A model generated the notes under the pieces. It worked only from the letters and a program-made list of their open reading frames with translations. It had not been told where the DNA came from and made no database searches. A stretch of DNA of 13,284 nt from Pontiellaceae bacterium (GTDB lineage Bacteria > Verrucomicrobiota > Kiritimatiellia > Kiritimatiellales > Tichowtungiaceae): positions 1 to 13,284 of the forward strand of contig JALOTS010000026.1 in the NCBI GenBank assembly GCA_025457785.1. The letters are read 5' to 3'. Below are positions 1-7,122 of this stretch, piece after piece. The translations under genes were made by a program, and so were the position numbers. How positions within the stretch are numbered: the first letter of the stretch is position 1; every line of letters starts with the position of its first letter.

Positions 1-131
1 GTGCTGCCGCGAAGCAGCAGCAGGTTTTCGCGGTCGTTCTGTTCCGTGAAAATCCGGCAGAGAAAGCACTCTCCCGCTTTTTCACACCGGATATACTCAA
101 TGCGCCAATGGGCCCAAAACGGCTGGTTCAT
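1..131 (-). CDS. HIT-family (Ap4A phosphorylase-like) protein, N-terminal fragment
   Basis: Only the first 43 codons are inside the window; the rest lies beyond the left edge. The reading from ATG at 131 begins MNQPFWAHWRIEYI and continues with ECFLCRIF and then NLLLLRG. This matches the usual start of HIT-superfamily nucleotide hydrolases and phosphorylases: an aromatic and Trp-Arg segment, a CxxC pair (Cys22 and Cys25, often zinc-binding), then the first strand of the HIT fold. The catalytic HxHxH motif would lie outside the window, so activity cannot be judged. Family members split or hydrolyse dinucleotides such as Ap4A in the cytoplasm. The start is supported by AGGAG seven bases upstream. 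It is the only gene left of the TonB operon and seems separately transcribed. The plus-strand frame over the same bases looks like a shadow. Confidence 0.8.
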   Translation of the reverse strand, partial: MNQPFWAHWRIEYIRCEKAGECFLCRIFTEQNDRENLLLLRGS

Positions 132-540
132 GAAAATTCTCCTGTGGACGTTTTTTACAAATCCGCTTCATGTTATTTATAGATATTGGCGGACAATTCA
201 AGCTCGCCGGCCGAATTGTTTGAGATGGAATGATTGCGGACGTACGATAAGGCCTTTTCTCCCAAAGCCGATTTTTCTTTTTTGGATTCTTTGAACACTG
301 GAGCGATCCGCAGATGGCGCAGAGGGGAGATTTTTTACAACCGTTTCGCTGGAGGAAGCTTCGGAGTAAGAAAGAGATCAGAAATTGGAAATCGGAATAA
401 GCCGAACGGAAGAATCCGATACGGTATATTCATATCGGGCGAAGAGGCAAAAGATGGCGGCGTACGCGATTGCGCGGGATCGCTTGCTGCGGGGATTGTG
501 TTTTTTGGGGAGTTGCGTGCGTCGCTGTCCGGCCCGCCTG
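132..540. other. Gene-free stretch between the TonB operon and the HIT gene
   Basis: I see no convincing gene. The frames open here on both strands give low-complexity, Arg-rich or unpatterned translations without ribosome binding sites. The stretch holds the probable promoter of the HIT gene (about 173-218) and the end of the TPR-gene transcript. I do not find a clear intrinsic terminator for the TonB operon. The best hairpin on the minus strand (GCGAT/ATCGC near 465-485) is short and has no adjacent T run. A weak inverted repeat CCGATA/TATCGG lies near 416-439. Confidence 0.5.
173..218 (-). promoter_or_regulatory. Candidate promoter and operator of the HIT gene
   Basis: Read on the minus strand, TTGAAT (200-195) and TAAATA (178-173) are 16 bases apart and lie about 45 bases before the HIT start codon, a plausible sigma-70 type promoter. 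A 7-bp inverted repeat, ACAATTC (192-198) and GAATTGT (212-218), overlaps the -35 region and could be a repressor site. Both are pattern matches only. Confidence 0.3.
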
Positions 541-1704
541 CTACTGCGCGGTTTGTGCTTCGGACAGCATGGCAAGCATACGCTGAGCATGTTCGTCCAG
601 ACCTCGGCGTTCCAGATGGCGCAGCAGGTGACGTTCCGCTAGATCCGGCCGGCCCGCTTGGATCAGACCGGTCACCAGCGTTTCTTCAACAGCCGCGTTG
701 AACGGCAGAATGGAATCGTGCTCTTCAATAAGTCCGGCCGCCTTGACCGGCTCGCCCTGCCGGATGAGATCGGCGGCCACGTAGGCAATAATATCCGGCT
801 GAGCATAGTCCTTTTTCACCGCTTCGCGGAAATACTTCAAGGCCGTCACCTCCTGATCCCGGCGCAGGGCCGCGTGACCGAGCAGAAAGAGCGCTCTGCC
901 GGCGACCCCCGTGTCCGGCGATTCTGCCAGCCGCTCAAGTTCCGCCATTCCCTTCTCAGTATCCCCCCCCGCCATGCGCAGTTCCGCCGCGCGCATTTGC
1001 GTTGAGGCGGACGGCTTTGAAGCGGCTCCGACAGCCCTGTCGTACCAGAGGACAGCGGCCTGCGTGTCACCCAGTCCATACCAGATCTCCGCAATGCGTT
1101 CAGCCAGCTCTGTATTGGGGCTGCCGAGCCAGTATGCCGATTCAAAAGCAACGACGGCTTTTTCGTTGTCACTGCGGACAAGATAAGAATTACCCAGCCC
1201 GATGAATGCCTGTATATTTTCAGGGGCCAGTTTCAGAATGGCTTCACAAACGGTTTCCGCTTCATCATGCCGATTATTGAGCGTCAGGACATCGGCGTAA
1301 GCAAGAGCCCAGACGGTGTTCGCCGGATCCGCAAGAACCCGCAGTCCAAGGGCGACCGGCAGTGTATGCCGGCGATCCTGCTCATAGTCGCACTGAATGA
1401 GGCCGTCGAGAATGCCGGTGGACAGATCGCCCTGTGACAGGGCTGCGGCAAATGCGGCCCGTGCCTCGCTGTGCCGCCCGAGTTCCTGATAGGCGCAGCC
1501 AAGCAGCCTGTGCGCGAGCGCGGCGTTCGATTCGGATTGAGGAATCCCTTTTAAAACGGCCACCACTTTTTCATAATCACGATTCGCAAAATGTCTGGAG
1601 GCCTCCAGAACGGCCTGATCGGATGCGTCCGCGAATGCCGGCATTGCGCCGGCAAAGCAGGCGGCAGCAAGCGCTGTCATAAAAATCCGTTCCGGTTTTT
1701 TCAT
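541..1704 (-). CDS. Periplasmic TPR-repeat protein at the end of the TonB2-type operon
   Basis: This 387-residue protein has a signal peptide (MKKPERIFMTALAAACFAGA, predicted cut after AFA at about residue 25). The mature part is built of helical pairs with TPR-like spacing: repeated A-x-x-x-L-G-x-A-Y and Y-x-x-A-V patterns such as AHRLLGCAYQELGRHSEA, FIGLGNSYLVRSDNEKAVVA and ALFLLGHAALRRDQEVTALK. TPR proteins are protein-protein scaffolds. Its place directly after tonB matches the TPR gene that closes TtpC-type TonB clusters, where it is thought to assist the complex in the periplasm; that role is inferred from position. I start at ATG 1704, not at a TTG-like codon further up, because GGAGG lies about nine bases before it and the tonB stop codon (1706-1708) is one base away, which suggests translational coupling. 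Confidence 0.85.
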   Translation of the reverse strand: MKKPERIFMTALAAACFAGAMPAFADASDQAVLEASRHFANRDYEKVVAVLKGIPQSESNAALAHRLLGCAYQELGRHSEARAAFAAALSQGDLSTGILDGLIQCDYEQDRRHTLPVALGLRVLADPANTVWALAYADVLTLNNRHDEAETVCEAILKLAPENIQAFIGLGNSYLVRSDNEKAVVAFESAYWLGSPNTELAERIAEIWYGLGDTQAAVLWYDRAVGAASKPSASTQMRAAELRMAGGDTEKGMAELERLAESPDTGVAGRALFLLGHAALRRDQEVTALKYFREAVKKDYAQPDIIAYVAADLIRQGEPVKAAGLIEEHDSILPFNAAVEETLVTGLIQAGRPDLAERHLLRHLERRGLDEHAQRMLAMLSEAQTAQ

Positions 1705-1705
1705 T

Positions 1706-2377
1706 TTACAGATCCTCCAGCTCAAAACGAACGCGTTTTATTCCCCACACGCGGACAGGGATTCCCGCCTGACGGGCGGGCTGATAGCGCCACATCCTGA
1801 CCGCATCAAGCACGGCCCGGCGAAAGGAATCCGGACCCTGGCTCTCCATGATCACGGCATCTTCAACCGTTCCGGACTCCGTGATGAGAAGCTTTACCAC
1901 AACCATTCCTTCCTGGCCGAGCCGGCGGGCGGATGCCGGGTATGCGGGACGGGGGGTGGAGATCTCACCGGGCATGTCATCCACATCTTCCGCAAACGGA
2001 ATACCGCCGGAAGTCAGACCCTGACTCATCCGGGGGATAAAGGCGGCAGGCGCTGCATTGAGGGGCACCGGCGCCACAGTCACCTGCTCCGGACGGGCCG
2101 CATCCATATCCACAGTAACAATTCTCGCGGAAGGCGCAGGCTCCTCGGAAGTCTTCGGTTTTTCAGTCCGTACGGCAGGCCGTTCGGCGGGCGCAACCCG
2201 AAGTACCTGAGTCGGGACGACTTCGCGGGTGATTGCCTCCCGGGTCAGCGTGTTCAGATGCGACAAGGCCAGATAAAGCAGTACGTTGGGAATGACCGCC
2301 AGCAGCACGCAAACGGCTGTGCGCTTCGGACACCATTTCAAACTCCGGAGGTTTATGAAGGTTGCGGCGGAGGTCAT
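1706..2377 (-). CDS. tonB: TonB energy transducer
   Basis: TonB spans the periplasm and passes proton-motive energy from ExbB/ExbD to outer-membrane receptors by binding their TonB box. This protein has 223 residues. It has a short cytoplasmic N-terminus with basic residues, one membrane segment (about residues 20-38, VCVLLAVIPNVLLYLAL), a Pro/Glu/Arg-containing periplasmic linker (about 50-140), and a C-terminal TonB domain (about 141-223) recognisable by PRPAYPASARRLGQEG, the MVVVKLLITESGTV strand and AVRMWRYQPARQAG. The length is close to that of Vibrio TonB2-type proteins and shorter than E. coli TonB; the linker lacks long Pro-Lys repeats. Its start overlaps the exbD stop in an ATGA tetranucleotide, so the genes are coupled. 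The likely client in the window is the receptor at 7123-9222. Confidence 0.93.
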   Translation of the reverse strand: MTSAATFINLRSLKWCPKRTAVCVLLAVIPNVLLYLALSHLNTLTREAITREVVPTQVLRVAPAERPAVRTEKPKTSEEPAPSARIVTVDMDAARPEQVTVAPVPLNAAPAAFIPRMSQGLTSGGIPFAEDVDDMPGEISTPRPAYPASARRLGQEGMVVVKLLITESGTVEDAVIMESQGPDSFRRAVLDAVRMWRYQPARQAGIPVRVWGIKRVRFELEDL

Positions 2378-2799
2378 TGAGGCGCTCCCTTCTCCCGGGT
2401 TGCAATCGCAACATCCACGGCGCCGCCCTGTTTGGCGATGTCGATTACAGAAACCAGCATCCGGGCCGAAACGTTCTCGTCAGAAACAATGACGACCGAA
2501 CCGGTCTTCTCGCCGGTTGTAAAGCGGCGGACCCGGTCGAGCAGGTCTCTTGATTCCATGCGCTTTCCATCGGTGTAGATTGCGCCGGTTTCCGTCACGA
2601 CAATACGCAGGCTCTGCGGCGTGAGCGCCTGACTGTAAAAGGACTCCGGCCGCGAAACGGCGACTCCGAGATCCTGCGTAAACGTTGCCGTAACCAGAAA
2701 AAAGATGAGCAGCGTGAAGACCAGGTCGATCAGCGGAGCGATATCAACGGATACGCCGGCATCTTCCCCGCTTTCGCGCTGCTGTACGGAGTCAAACAC
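2374..2799 (-). CDS. exbD: ExbD/TolR-type proton channel subunit
   Basis: This 141-residue protein has the ExbD layout: a short cytoplasmic tail, one membrane helix (about residues 20-42, APLIDLVFTLLIFFLVTATF) and a periplasmic domain (about 60-135). The essential membrane aspartate, Asp25 in E. coli ExbD, is present at position 25 within VDIAPLIDLVF. The periplasmic part shows the family pattern IVVTETGAIYTDGKRM and VVIVSDENVS. The start is GTG, chosen because GGAGG lies six bases before it inside the end of the upstream exbB gene; the two genes overlap by eight bases. With the ExbB protein it should form the proton-driven motor for TonB. No key residue is missing. Confidence 0.93.
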   Translation of the reverse strand: MFDSVQQRESGEDAGVSVDIAPLIDLVFTLLIFFLVTATFTQDLGVAVSRPESFYSQALTPQSLRIVVTETGAIYTDGKRMESRDLLDRVRRFTTGEKTGSVVIVSDENVSARMLVSVIDIAKQGGAVDVAIATREKGAPQ

Positions 2800-3406
2800 G
2801 GTGTTCCTCCATCCGCAGCAGAACTTCGACCCGCTTGATGACGCGGGTGCTCTCGGAAATGCAGAAGCGGACGCGCGAGGACATCCACCCGTGAATCAGC
2901 ACGATGGGCAGGGCCGTCACCAGCCCGGCCTGCGTGGTAATCAGTGCCTGAGAGATGCCGCCTGCCATTGCCGCGCTTGTTTCAGCGCCGGGGCTGAGCG
3001 TGAGCGCACTGAGCGTGACTGTAATTCCAAGAATGGTTCCCAGCAGGCCCAGCAGCGGCAGAACGGCGCCGATGATGGCAATCAGTTTAAAGTGCCTCCA
3101 CAGATACACCGTCTCCTGCCGTACAAGTTCCGTGGCGCGTTTTTTTGTCAGATCGAGTCCGGCCGTGTGCATAGTAAGCGATGCCGCAACGATCTTCGCG
3201 ATTGCACCGGACCGCTGGCGGCACAGGACCGCGGCGGTTTGTGTATCGCGCTGCGCGAGCGAGTTAAAGATCGATTGCTCCCACTTTCCGCTGACTTTTG
3301 TTTCCGGTCCGATAGACACCAATCGATTTATGATCAGTGACCATGCAAGCAGCGAGAGCGCAAAGATGGCCCCCACAACCCAGCCGCCTGACAGAAGAAT
3401 ACTCAT
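2792..3406 (-). CDS. exbB: ExbB/TolQ/MotA-family proton channel subunit
   Basis: This 204-residue protein has three membrane segments (about residues 8-28, 108-132 and 151-172) separated by a cytoplasmic region, as in TonB2-type ExbB. The two signature helices are clear: AVLPLLGLLGTILGI with Thr124, and GGISQALITTQAGLVTALP with Thr157/158. These threonines line the proton path with ExbD Asp25. The gene overlaps the ttpC-like gene upstream by an ATGA junction and exbD downstream by eight bases. It is distinct from the larger ExbB-like protein encoded just upstream; both together are typical of TtpC-type systems. Confidence 0.92.
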   Translation of the reverse strand: MSILLSGGWVVGAIFALSLLAWSLIINRLVSIGPETKVSGKWEQSIFNSLAQRDTQTAAVLCRQRSGAIAKIVAASLTMHTAGLDLTKKRATELVRQETVYLWRHFKLIAIIGAVLPLLGLLGTILGITVTLSALTLSPGAETSAAMAGGISQALITTQAGLVTALPIVLIHGWMSSRVRFCISESTRVIKRVEVLLRMEEHRV

Positions 3407-4884
3407 GGATTTCTTTCCTTCGAAAGCATGTTCAGCAGCGATGCGGCATGGCGCTCGCTGTCACCGATCAGTTTTTCCATCCGTCCCCGCAGCACGCCGC
3501 AGCAGAGCAGCACGGGGATCGCGATGATCAGTCCTGCGGCCGTGGTCAGCAGCGCTTCGGAGATTCCTCCCGCCATGAGACCCGGATTTGCATTGCCAAA
3601 CGAACGGATCACGCCGAAGGTGTCAATGATACCGGTTATGGTGCCGAGCAGCCCCAGAAGCGGGGCGACAGCAGCGATGAGACTCAGGAAAGAGAGAAAA
3701 CGCCGAAGCCGGGGCATCTGGTGAAGAAGCTGTTCCTGAATGGCGTCTTCCATGGCCTGTGTGCCCGCATTCCGGTGTTCGAGACACGCCCGCAGCACCC
3801 GGTCCGCCACACCGCATTTCCCCTCCAAAAGACGTTCGGCCGTTTCGAAGTCGCCCTGTGAGCAGGCGGCCAAAACACGTTCGGCGCTCTGCGATCCGGC
3901 GGCATTGCGGCCGTACAGGCAGAAGCCGCGCTCGACGATCAGAATCAACGCAAGCAGGGCGAGACCGGCCAGAGGAAACATCACGGGACCGCCGGCGCGG
4001 AACTGTTCTTTAACGGACTGCCGGCCAATCGCGCTGTCCACGCGGAGTTGTCCGGTCACATCCATCGGAACAGAGACGGTCTCTTCCTTTCCGGAAGCGA
4101 TTTCCTCAAAGACATTCAGAATCTGACGTTTCGTTTCCGAACCGATCTCTTCGGTCCACCGCAAACCGGAAGCGTCTTCCGGACAGGCCATAGCCAGGCC
4201 GACCCGGCGGCGGTCAAGCGTTTCGTATGCGTAGGCGGTATCGCCTGCAGCCAGCAGCCGGACATTTTCCGTCAGGCCGCCGGCCGTGCGGAGAGGCCGT
4301 TCGCACACACGGACCGTTCCCGCCCCCGTCCGGAGATCCGCGAAAGCATTCAGAACGGCATCATAGCGTTTCAAAAGAAGTTCGGGACTTTTTTCGGGGC
4401 CGGACGCTTCGGCATCGGAGAGGAGTTTCCGCAATGCGCTGACCGTGCTGTCATGGCCGAACGTTTCGCCGAAATAAACATCGAACTGCTCGGCGATCTG
4501 AAGTGTTTTAGAGTCCAGATCACGCACGGCTTCCTGAATCGAGGAGTCTGTTTCGAGAGTCGAGAGCTGCCGCTGAAGTTTCTCCTTCTCCCGCTGCAGC
4601 CGCGTCAGTTCAATCTGATTGTTCAGCAGTTTCTTTGCCATGCCGGCCCGTTCCGTCTCGCGCTGTTCGACTTCGGCCCGGTTTGATGCACGCAGGCGTT
4701 CGAGGGTTTCCTGCTGCCGGGAAGCCTGTGCTTCAATCTGCTTAAGGTTTTCCCGCAGGACGGCCGCCGCCGGGGGTGTGCCGGTATCCGCCGGCGCGGC
4801 GGAAAACGCCGGGAAAAGCGGCATCACCGCAACGGCCAGAATGAATCCCGCCGAACGAAACAGGCTGTGCTGCGGCGCTTTCAT
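3403..4884 (-). CDS. ttpC: TtpC-like ExbB paralogue with periplasmic coiled-coil extension
   Basis: This 493-residue protein fuses a secreted N-terminal part to a MotA/TolQ/ExbB channel domain. Residues 1-30 are a signal peptide, about 40-112 form a heptad-rich coiled coil (LKQIEAQASRQQETLERLRA and following), and about 113-290 form a mixed domain with four Cys in the periplasm. Residues 300-318, 400-422 and 447-466 are membrane helices. The channel domain carries APLLGLLGTITGI (Thr415) and GGISEALLTTAAGLIIAIP (Thr447/448). In Vibrio, TtpC is an extra inner-membrane member of the TonB2 complex needed for siderophore uptake. The size, architecture and place between a DUF3450 gene and exbB match that protein. 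Both ends overlap the neighbours by ATGA, indicating one polycistronic message. Confidence 0.88.
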   Translation of the reverse strand: MKAPQHSLFRSAGFILAVAVMPLFPAFSAAPADTGTPPAAAVLRENLKQIEAQASRQQETLERLRASNRAEVEQRETERAGMAKKLLNNQIELTRLQREKEKLQRQLSTLETDSSIQEAVRDLDSKTLQIAEQFDVYFGETFGHDSTVSALRKLLSDAEASGPEKSPELLLKRYDAVLNAFADLRTGAGTVRVCERPLRTAGGLTENVRLLAAGDTAYAYETLDRRRVGLAMACPEDASGLRWTEEIGSETKRQILNVFEEIASGKEETVSVPMDVTGQLRVDSAIGRQSVKEQFRAGGPVMFPLAGLALLALILIVERGFCLYGRNAAGSQSAERVLAACSQGDFETAERLLEGKCGVADRVLRACLEHRNAGTQAMEDAIQEQLLHQMPRLRRFLSFLSLIAAVAPLLGLLGTITGIIDTFGVIRSFGNANPGLMAGGISEALLTTAAGLIIAIPVLLCCGVLRGRMEKLIGDSERHAASLLNMLSKERNP

Positions 4885-5759
4885 TCGGTGCTGTTCTCCG
4901 GACGGGTTCGGTCAACGGTTCTGCTGAAGACAGGAAACGGAACCTGAATAATCTGAGGGGGAGCCTGTGATTTGAGGATCTGCACTGCATTCCGTATCTG
5001 CCGGCAAACACGCTTAGGCAGTTCCCCGTTCCAGATTTCTCCGGGTTTCACGGAAGCCAGGCCGATTCGATGCCCGTCTTCGGAGACGAAAAATTCGGAG
5101 GCGAGACCGATGCGTCCGACGTATGCATGAACCTCCCGCTGCCCCCCGTCGAGACAGACCTTCCCGTTTTGCAGAGTGACGGTCTGAGCGGCCCGGCACT
5201 CCTCCGCAGCGAATGCCCAGAAACGAAGTAATGCATCGGCCTGAACAGACGGATCTTCTGTTTTCAGATCCGCAAGAATACGTTTCATCATCGCAAGCCG
5301 TTCTGTCTTACGGTACGGAATCCCGGCCTCCGCGTCTGAACTGAACTGTTCAACTTTGTTCATCGCCAGCGCTGCGGCGCGGGCAAGAAACGCCCTGCAC
5401 TCCTCTTCTTTGCGGCGGTGTTCTTCGATGCGGGCGCGAAGCTCTTCAACCGCCTGTTTCTCCGCCTTCAGATCCGCATCTGTGCGGTCAATATCGTTTT
5501 TTAACCGTTCAATCTGAGTATCCAGCCCGGTCATGACCCGGCGCTGCTGCTCCTTCAGTCCGGCCGCTTCAAGCGCCAGACCGTCAGCCTGGACAACAGC
5601 GGCCCGGATTTCGCGCGCCAGTTTCATCCGTTCGGCGTTTGCCGTTCCTGACTGCGCCGAACCGGTTCCGGGCAGATTCGCAGAAACGCGGGGATCAGCC
5701 GGAAACCCGGACGGAAGCAGGAGAAAGACGCTGCAATACAACAAGACATTTCTTTTCAT
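4881..5759 (-). CDS. DUF3450-family periplasmic coiled-coil protein
   Basis: This 292-residue protein starts with a signal peptide (MKRNVLLYCSVFLLLPSGFP, cut near residue 21). A long coiled coil follows (about 44-125, with runs such as IERLKNDIDRTDADLKAEKQ), then a C-terminal domain. That domain has family landmarks: IPYRKTER near 147-154, AYVGRIGLASEFF near 212-224, and APPQIIQVPF near 266-275, corresponding to the LPF..ER, RVGR..L and APDLL.LPV blocks of DUF3450. DUF3450 genes usually stand first in TtpC-type TonB operons; the biochemical role is not established, and partnership with TtpC is inferred from linkage and shared coiled-coil form. The start is supported by GAGGTG six bases upstream. 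The C-terminus runs slightly past the usual family end and overlaps ttpC by ATGA. It is the promoter-proximal gene of the operon. Confidence 0.85.
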   Translation of the reverse strand: MKRNVLLYCSVFLLLPSGFPADPRVSANLPGTGSAQSGTANAERMKLAREIRAAVVQADGLALEAAGLKEQQRRVMTGLDTQIERLKNDIDRTDADLKAEKQAVEELRARIEEHRRKEEECRAFLARAAALAMNKVEQFSSDAEAGIPYRKTERLAMMKRILADLKTEDPSVQADALLRFWAFAAEECRAAQTVTLQNGKVCLDGGQREVHAYVGRIGLASEFFVSEDGHRIGLASVKPGEIWNGELPKRVCRQIRNAVQILKSQAPPQIIQVPFPVFSRTVDRTRPENSTE

Positions 5760-5783
5760 AACGGCACCTCGAAAACAGGGTTT

Positions 5784-5811
5784 ATGCTATCGGGGAAAAA
5801 AAATTATGCAA
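5784..5811 (-). promoter_or_regulatory. Candidate promoter of the DUF3450-ttpC-exbBD-tonB operon
   Basis: On the minus strand TTGCAT (5811-5806) and TAGCAT (5789-5784) are separated by 16 bases, mostly a T8 tract, and lie 25-50 bases before the start codon. The T8 spacer is notable because it would bend or rigidify the promoter. I see no clear Fur box here. This is a pattern match only. Confidence 0.35.
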
Positions 5812-5851
5812 CCAGAAGAATTCATGGATTTTTGCAGGAGGACTGTAAACG

Positions 5852-5951
5852 GCAGGGGCCGGGCCTGCGCCCGACCCTGCGGGACGCCATCGGCGCCCCG
5901 TATCCGGATGATTGTCCTGTTCTCCGCAAACACACGGCTGCCGGCGGAGAA
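5852..5951 (-). terminator. Cluster of hairpins behind the receptor/binding-protein unit
   Basis: Three inverted repeats follow the stop codon at 5963-5965, read right to left: TTCTCCGC/GCGGAGAA (5920-5927 with 5944-5951), a GGGaCGCC/GGCGcCCC hairpin (5881-5899), and a long GC-rich hairpin GCAGGG..CGGGC / GCCCG..CCCTGC (5852-5880). The last is strong but followed only by CGTTTAC on the minus strand. It may end transcription imperfectly or protect the 3' end of the message, so partial read-through into the TonB operon is possible. Confidence 0.45.
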
Positions 5952-5962
5952 AGCGCCCGCGA

Positions 5963-7096
5963 TTATTGAAGAGCCGGCCGGTTCGGCTTCTTCAGATCGG
6001 ACAGGGAAAGAACAGCCTTCACTTCCGTATCAGATAATGTTTTGTGGAAAAACACTTCGAAGTACTCCTGAACGGCCTTTTCCAGACTGAGCGATTCAAA
6101 CTGTTCCGGGTAGAGCAGTTTGGCCAGCCATACTGTGCCGAGAATACGGTTGCTTCCCGGCGGACGATCCATCCAGCTAAAAGGCAGCCAGGGGATCTGA
6201 TAGACACGGCCTTCTTTGAAGGCTGTTACATTTTCCCATTCCTGATCGGCAATCATGCCTTTCCATGTGCTCATTTGTTCCGCTCCCATCGTGGCCAGCA
6301 GAATGAATTTGGGGTTGAGACGGGCGATTTCAGCGATGGTTGTGTCATTGGCTTTTTCATCCGTTTTCAGCGGGAAAGCGTTCTGAAAGATGTTGACCGC
6401 ATGAATGTAATCGAATGGTTGAACGTGGTTGTTTCCCGCCGGATCGGTATTCAGCCCCTGGCCGCCATGCGCATAGTAGTAGGTCACCCGTTCGTTTTCC
6501 GGAATTGCAGCGGTTTTTTCGCGGATCGGGATCAGATATTTCTGCACGTAGGCATACATTTTGGCGGCTTGTTCTTCCTGACAGAACACCTGACCGAGCA
6601 GTGCGAACGCCTGCTGATATTTGTCCATGCTTTGATCAATAACGATTACAGGGATGTTGTATTTTTTCTGCAGTTCGTCCGCCCGTTCCGCCCGCTGAGC
6701 ATCGCCTTCCATAAAAAGAAGGTCGGGCTGGACGCGTTCCACGTCAAGCGGCTGAATTCCCTTTGATTGCGGAAGCGACGGATCTTTCAGATGTTCCGGC
6801 AGCGCCGAGCCGATACCGACCTTTCCTTCGCGGAACACGGCGGGCGAAAACCGGTCAAAATCGGGGCCGCAGCGGTTTATAACCCCTGTCTGTTCCGGCC
6901 CGATGGCCAGAGACAGGGGGATGCAGTGTCCAACGGGAAGAACACGCTTCACTTCATCAGGCAGAACAACCTTTCGTCCGGCCATGTCGGTGACGATGCG
7001 ATCCGCGCACAACATTCCGGGGGCGGCCAGCATCAGCGCTGTGCCAACCGCCAGACTGAAGCAACAGGGGTTCATAATCATAGTTTTCTTTTTCAT
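5963..7096 (-). CDS. Periplasmic substrate-binding protein of an iron-complex-type ABC importer
   Basis: This 377-residue protein has a signal peptide (about residues 1-31, ending MLCA; no lipobox) followed by the cluster-A-type (TroA/FepB-like, COG0614) binding fold. It starts with the family landmark RIVTDMAGRKVVLPDEVKRV, continues with VERVQPDLLFMEG and a helical backbone leading to ERVTYYYAHGG. It ends with EIARLNPKFILLATMG, WENVTAFKEGRVYQIP and the WMDRPPGSNRILGTVWLAKL stretch. Such proteins carry Fe-siderophore, haem, cobalamin or oxyanion complexes to an ABC permease; the ligand cannot be read from sequence. I start at ATG 7096, not at 7141, because GGAAAGGAAAGC precedes it and the leader then begins with Lys residues. 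Its start is 26 bases from the receptor stop, so it is the second gene of that unit. No permease or ATPase gene follows. Confidence 0.87.
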   Translation of the reverse strand: MKKKTMIMNPCCFSLAVGTALMLAAPGMLCADRIVTDMAGRKVVLPDEVKRVLPVGHCIPLSLAIGPEQTGVINRCGPDFDRFSPAVFREGKVGIGSALPEHLKDPSLPQSKGIQPLDVERVQPDLLFMEGDAQRAERADELQKKYNIPVIVIDQSMDKYQQAFALLGQVFCQEEQAAKMYAYVQKYLIPIREKTAAIPENERVTYYYAHGGQGLNTDPAGNNHVQPFDYIHAVNIFQNAFPLKTDEKANDTTIAEIARLNPKFILLATMGAEQMSTWKGMIADQEWENVTAFKEGRVYQIPWLPFSWMDRPPGSNRILGTVWLAKLLYPEQFESLSLEKAVQEYFEVFFHKTLSDTEVKAVLSLSDLKKPNRPALQ

Positions 7097-7122
7097 TGCT
7101 TTCCTTTCCATCGGTTTTTTAT

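Noticed and set aside
234..701. A 155-codon plus-strand frame in the gap left of the TPR gene
   Set aside because: No ribosome binding site, unpatterned composition, and its second half is antisense to the TPR gene.
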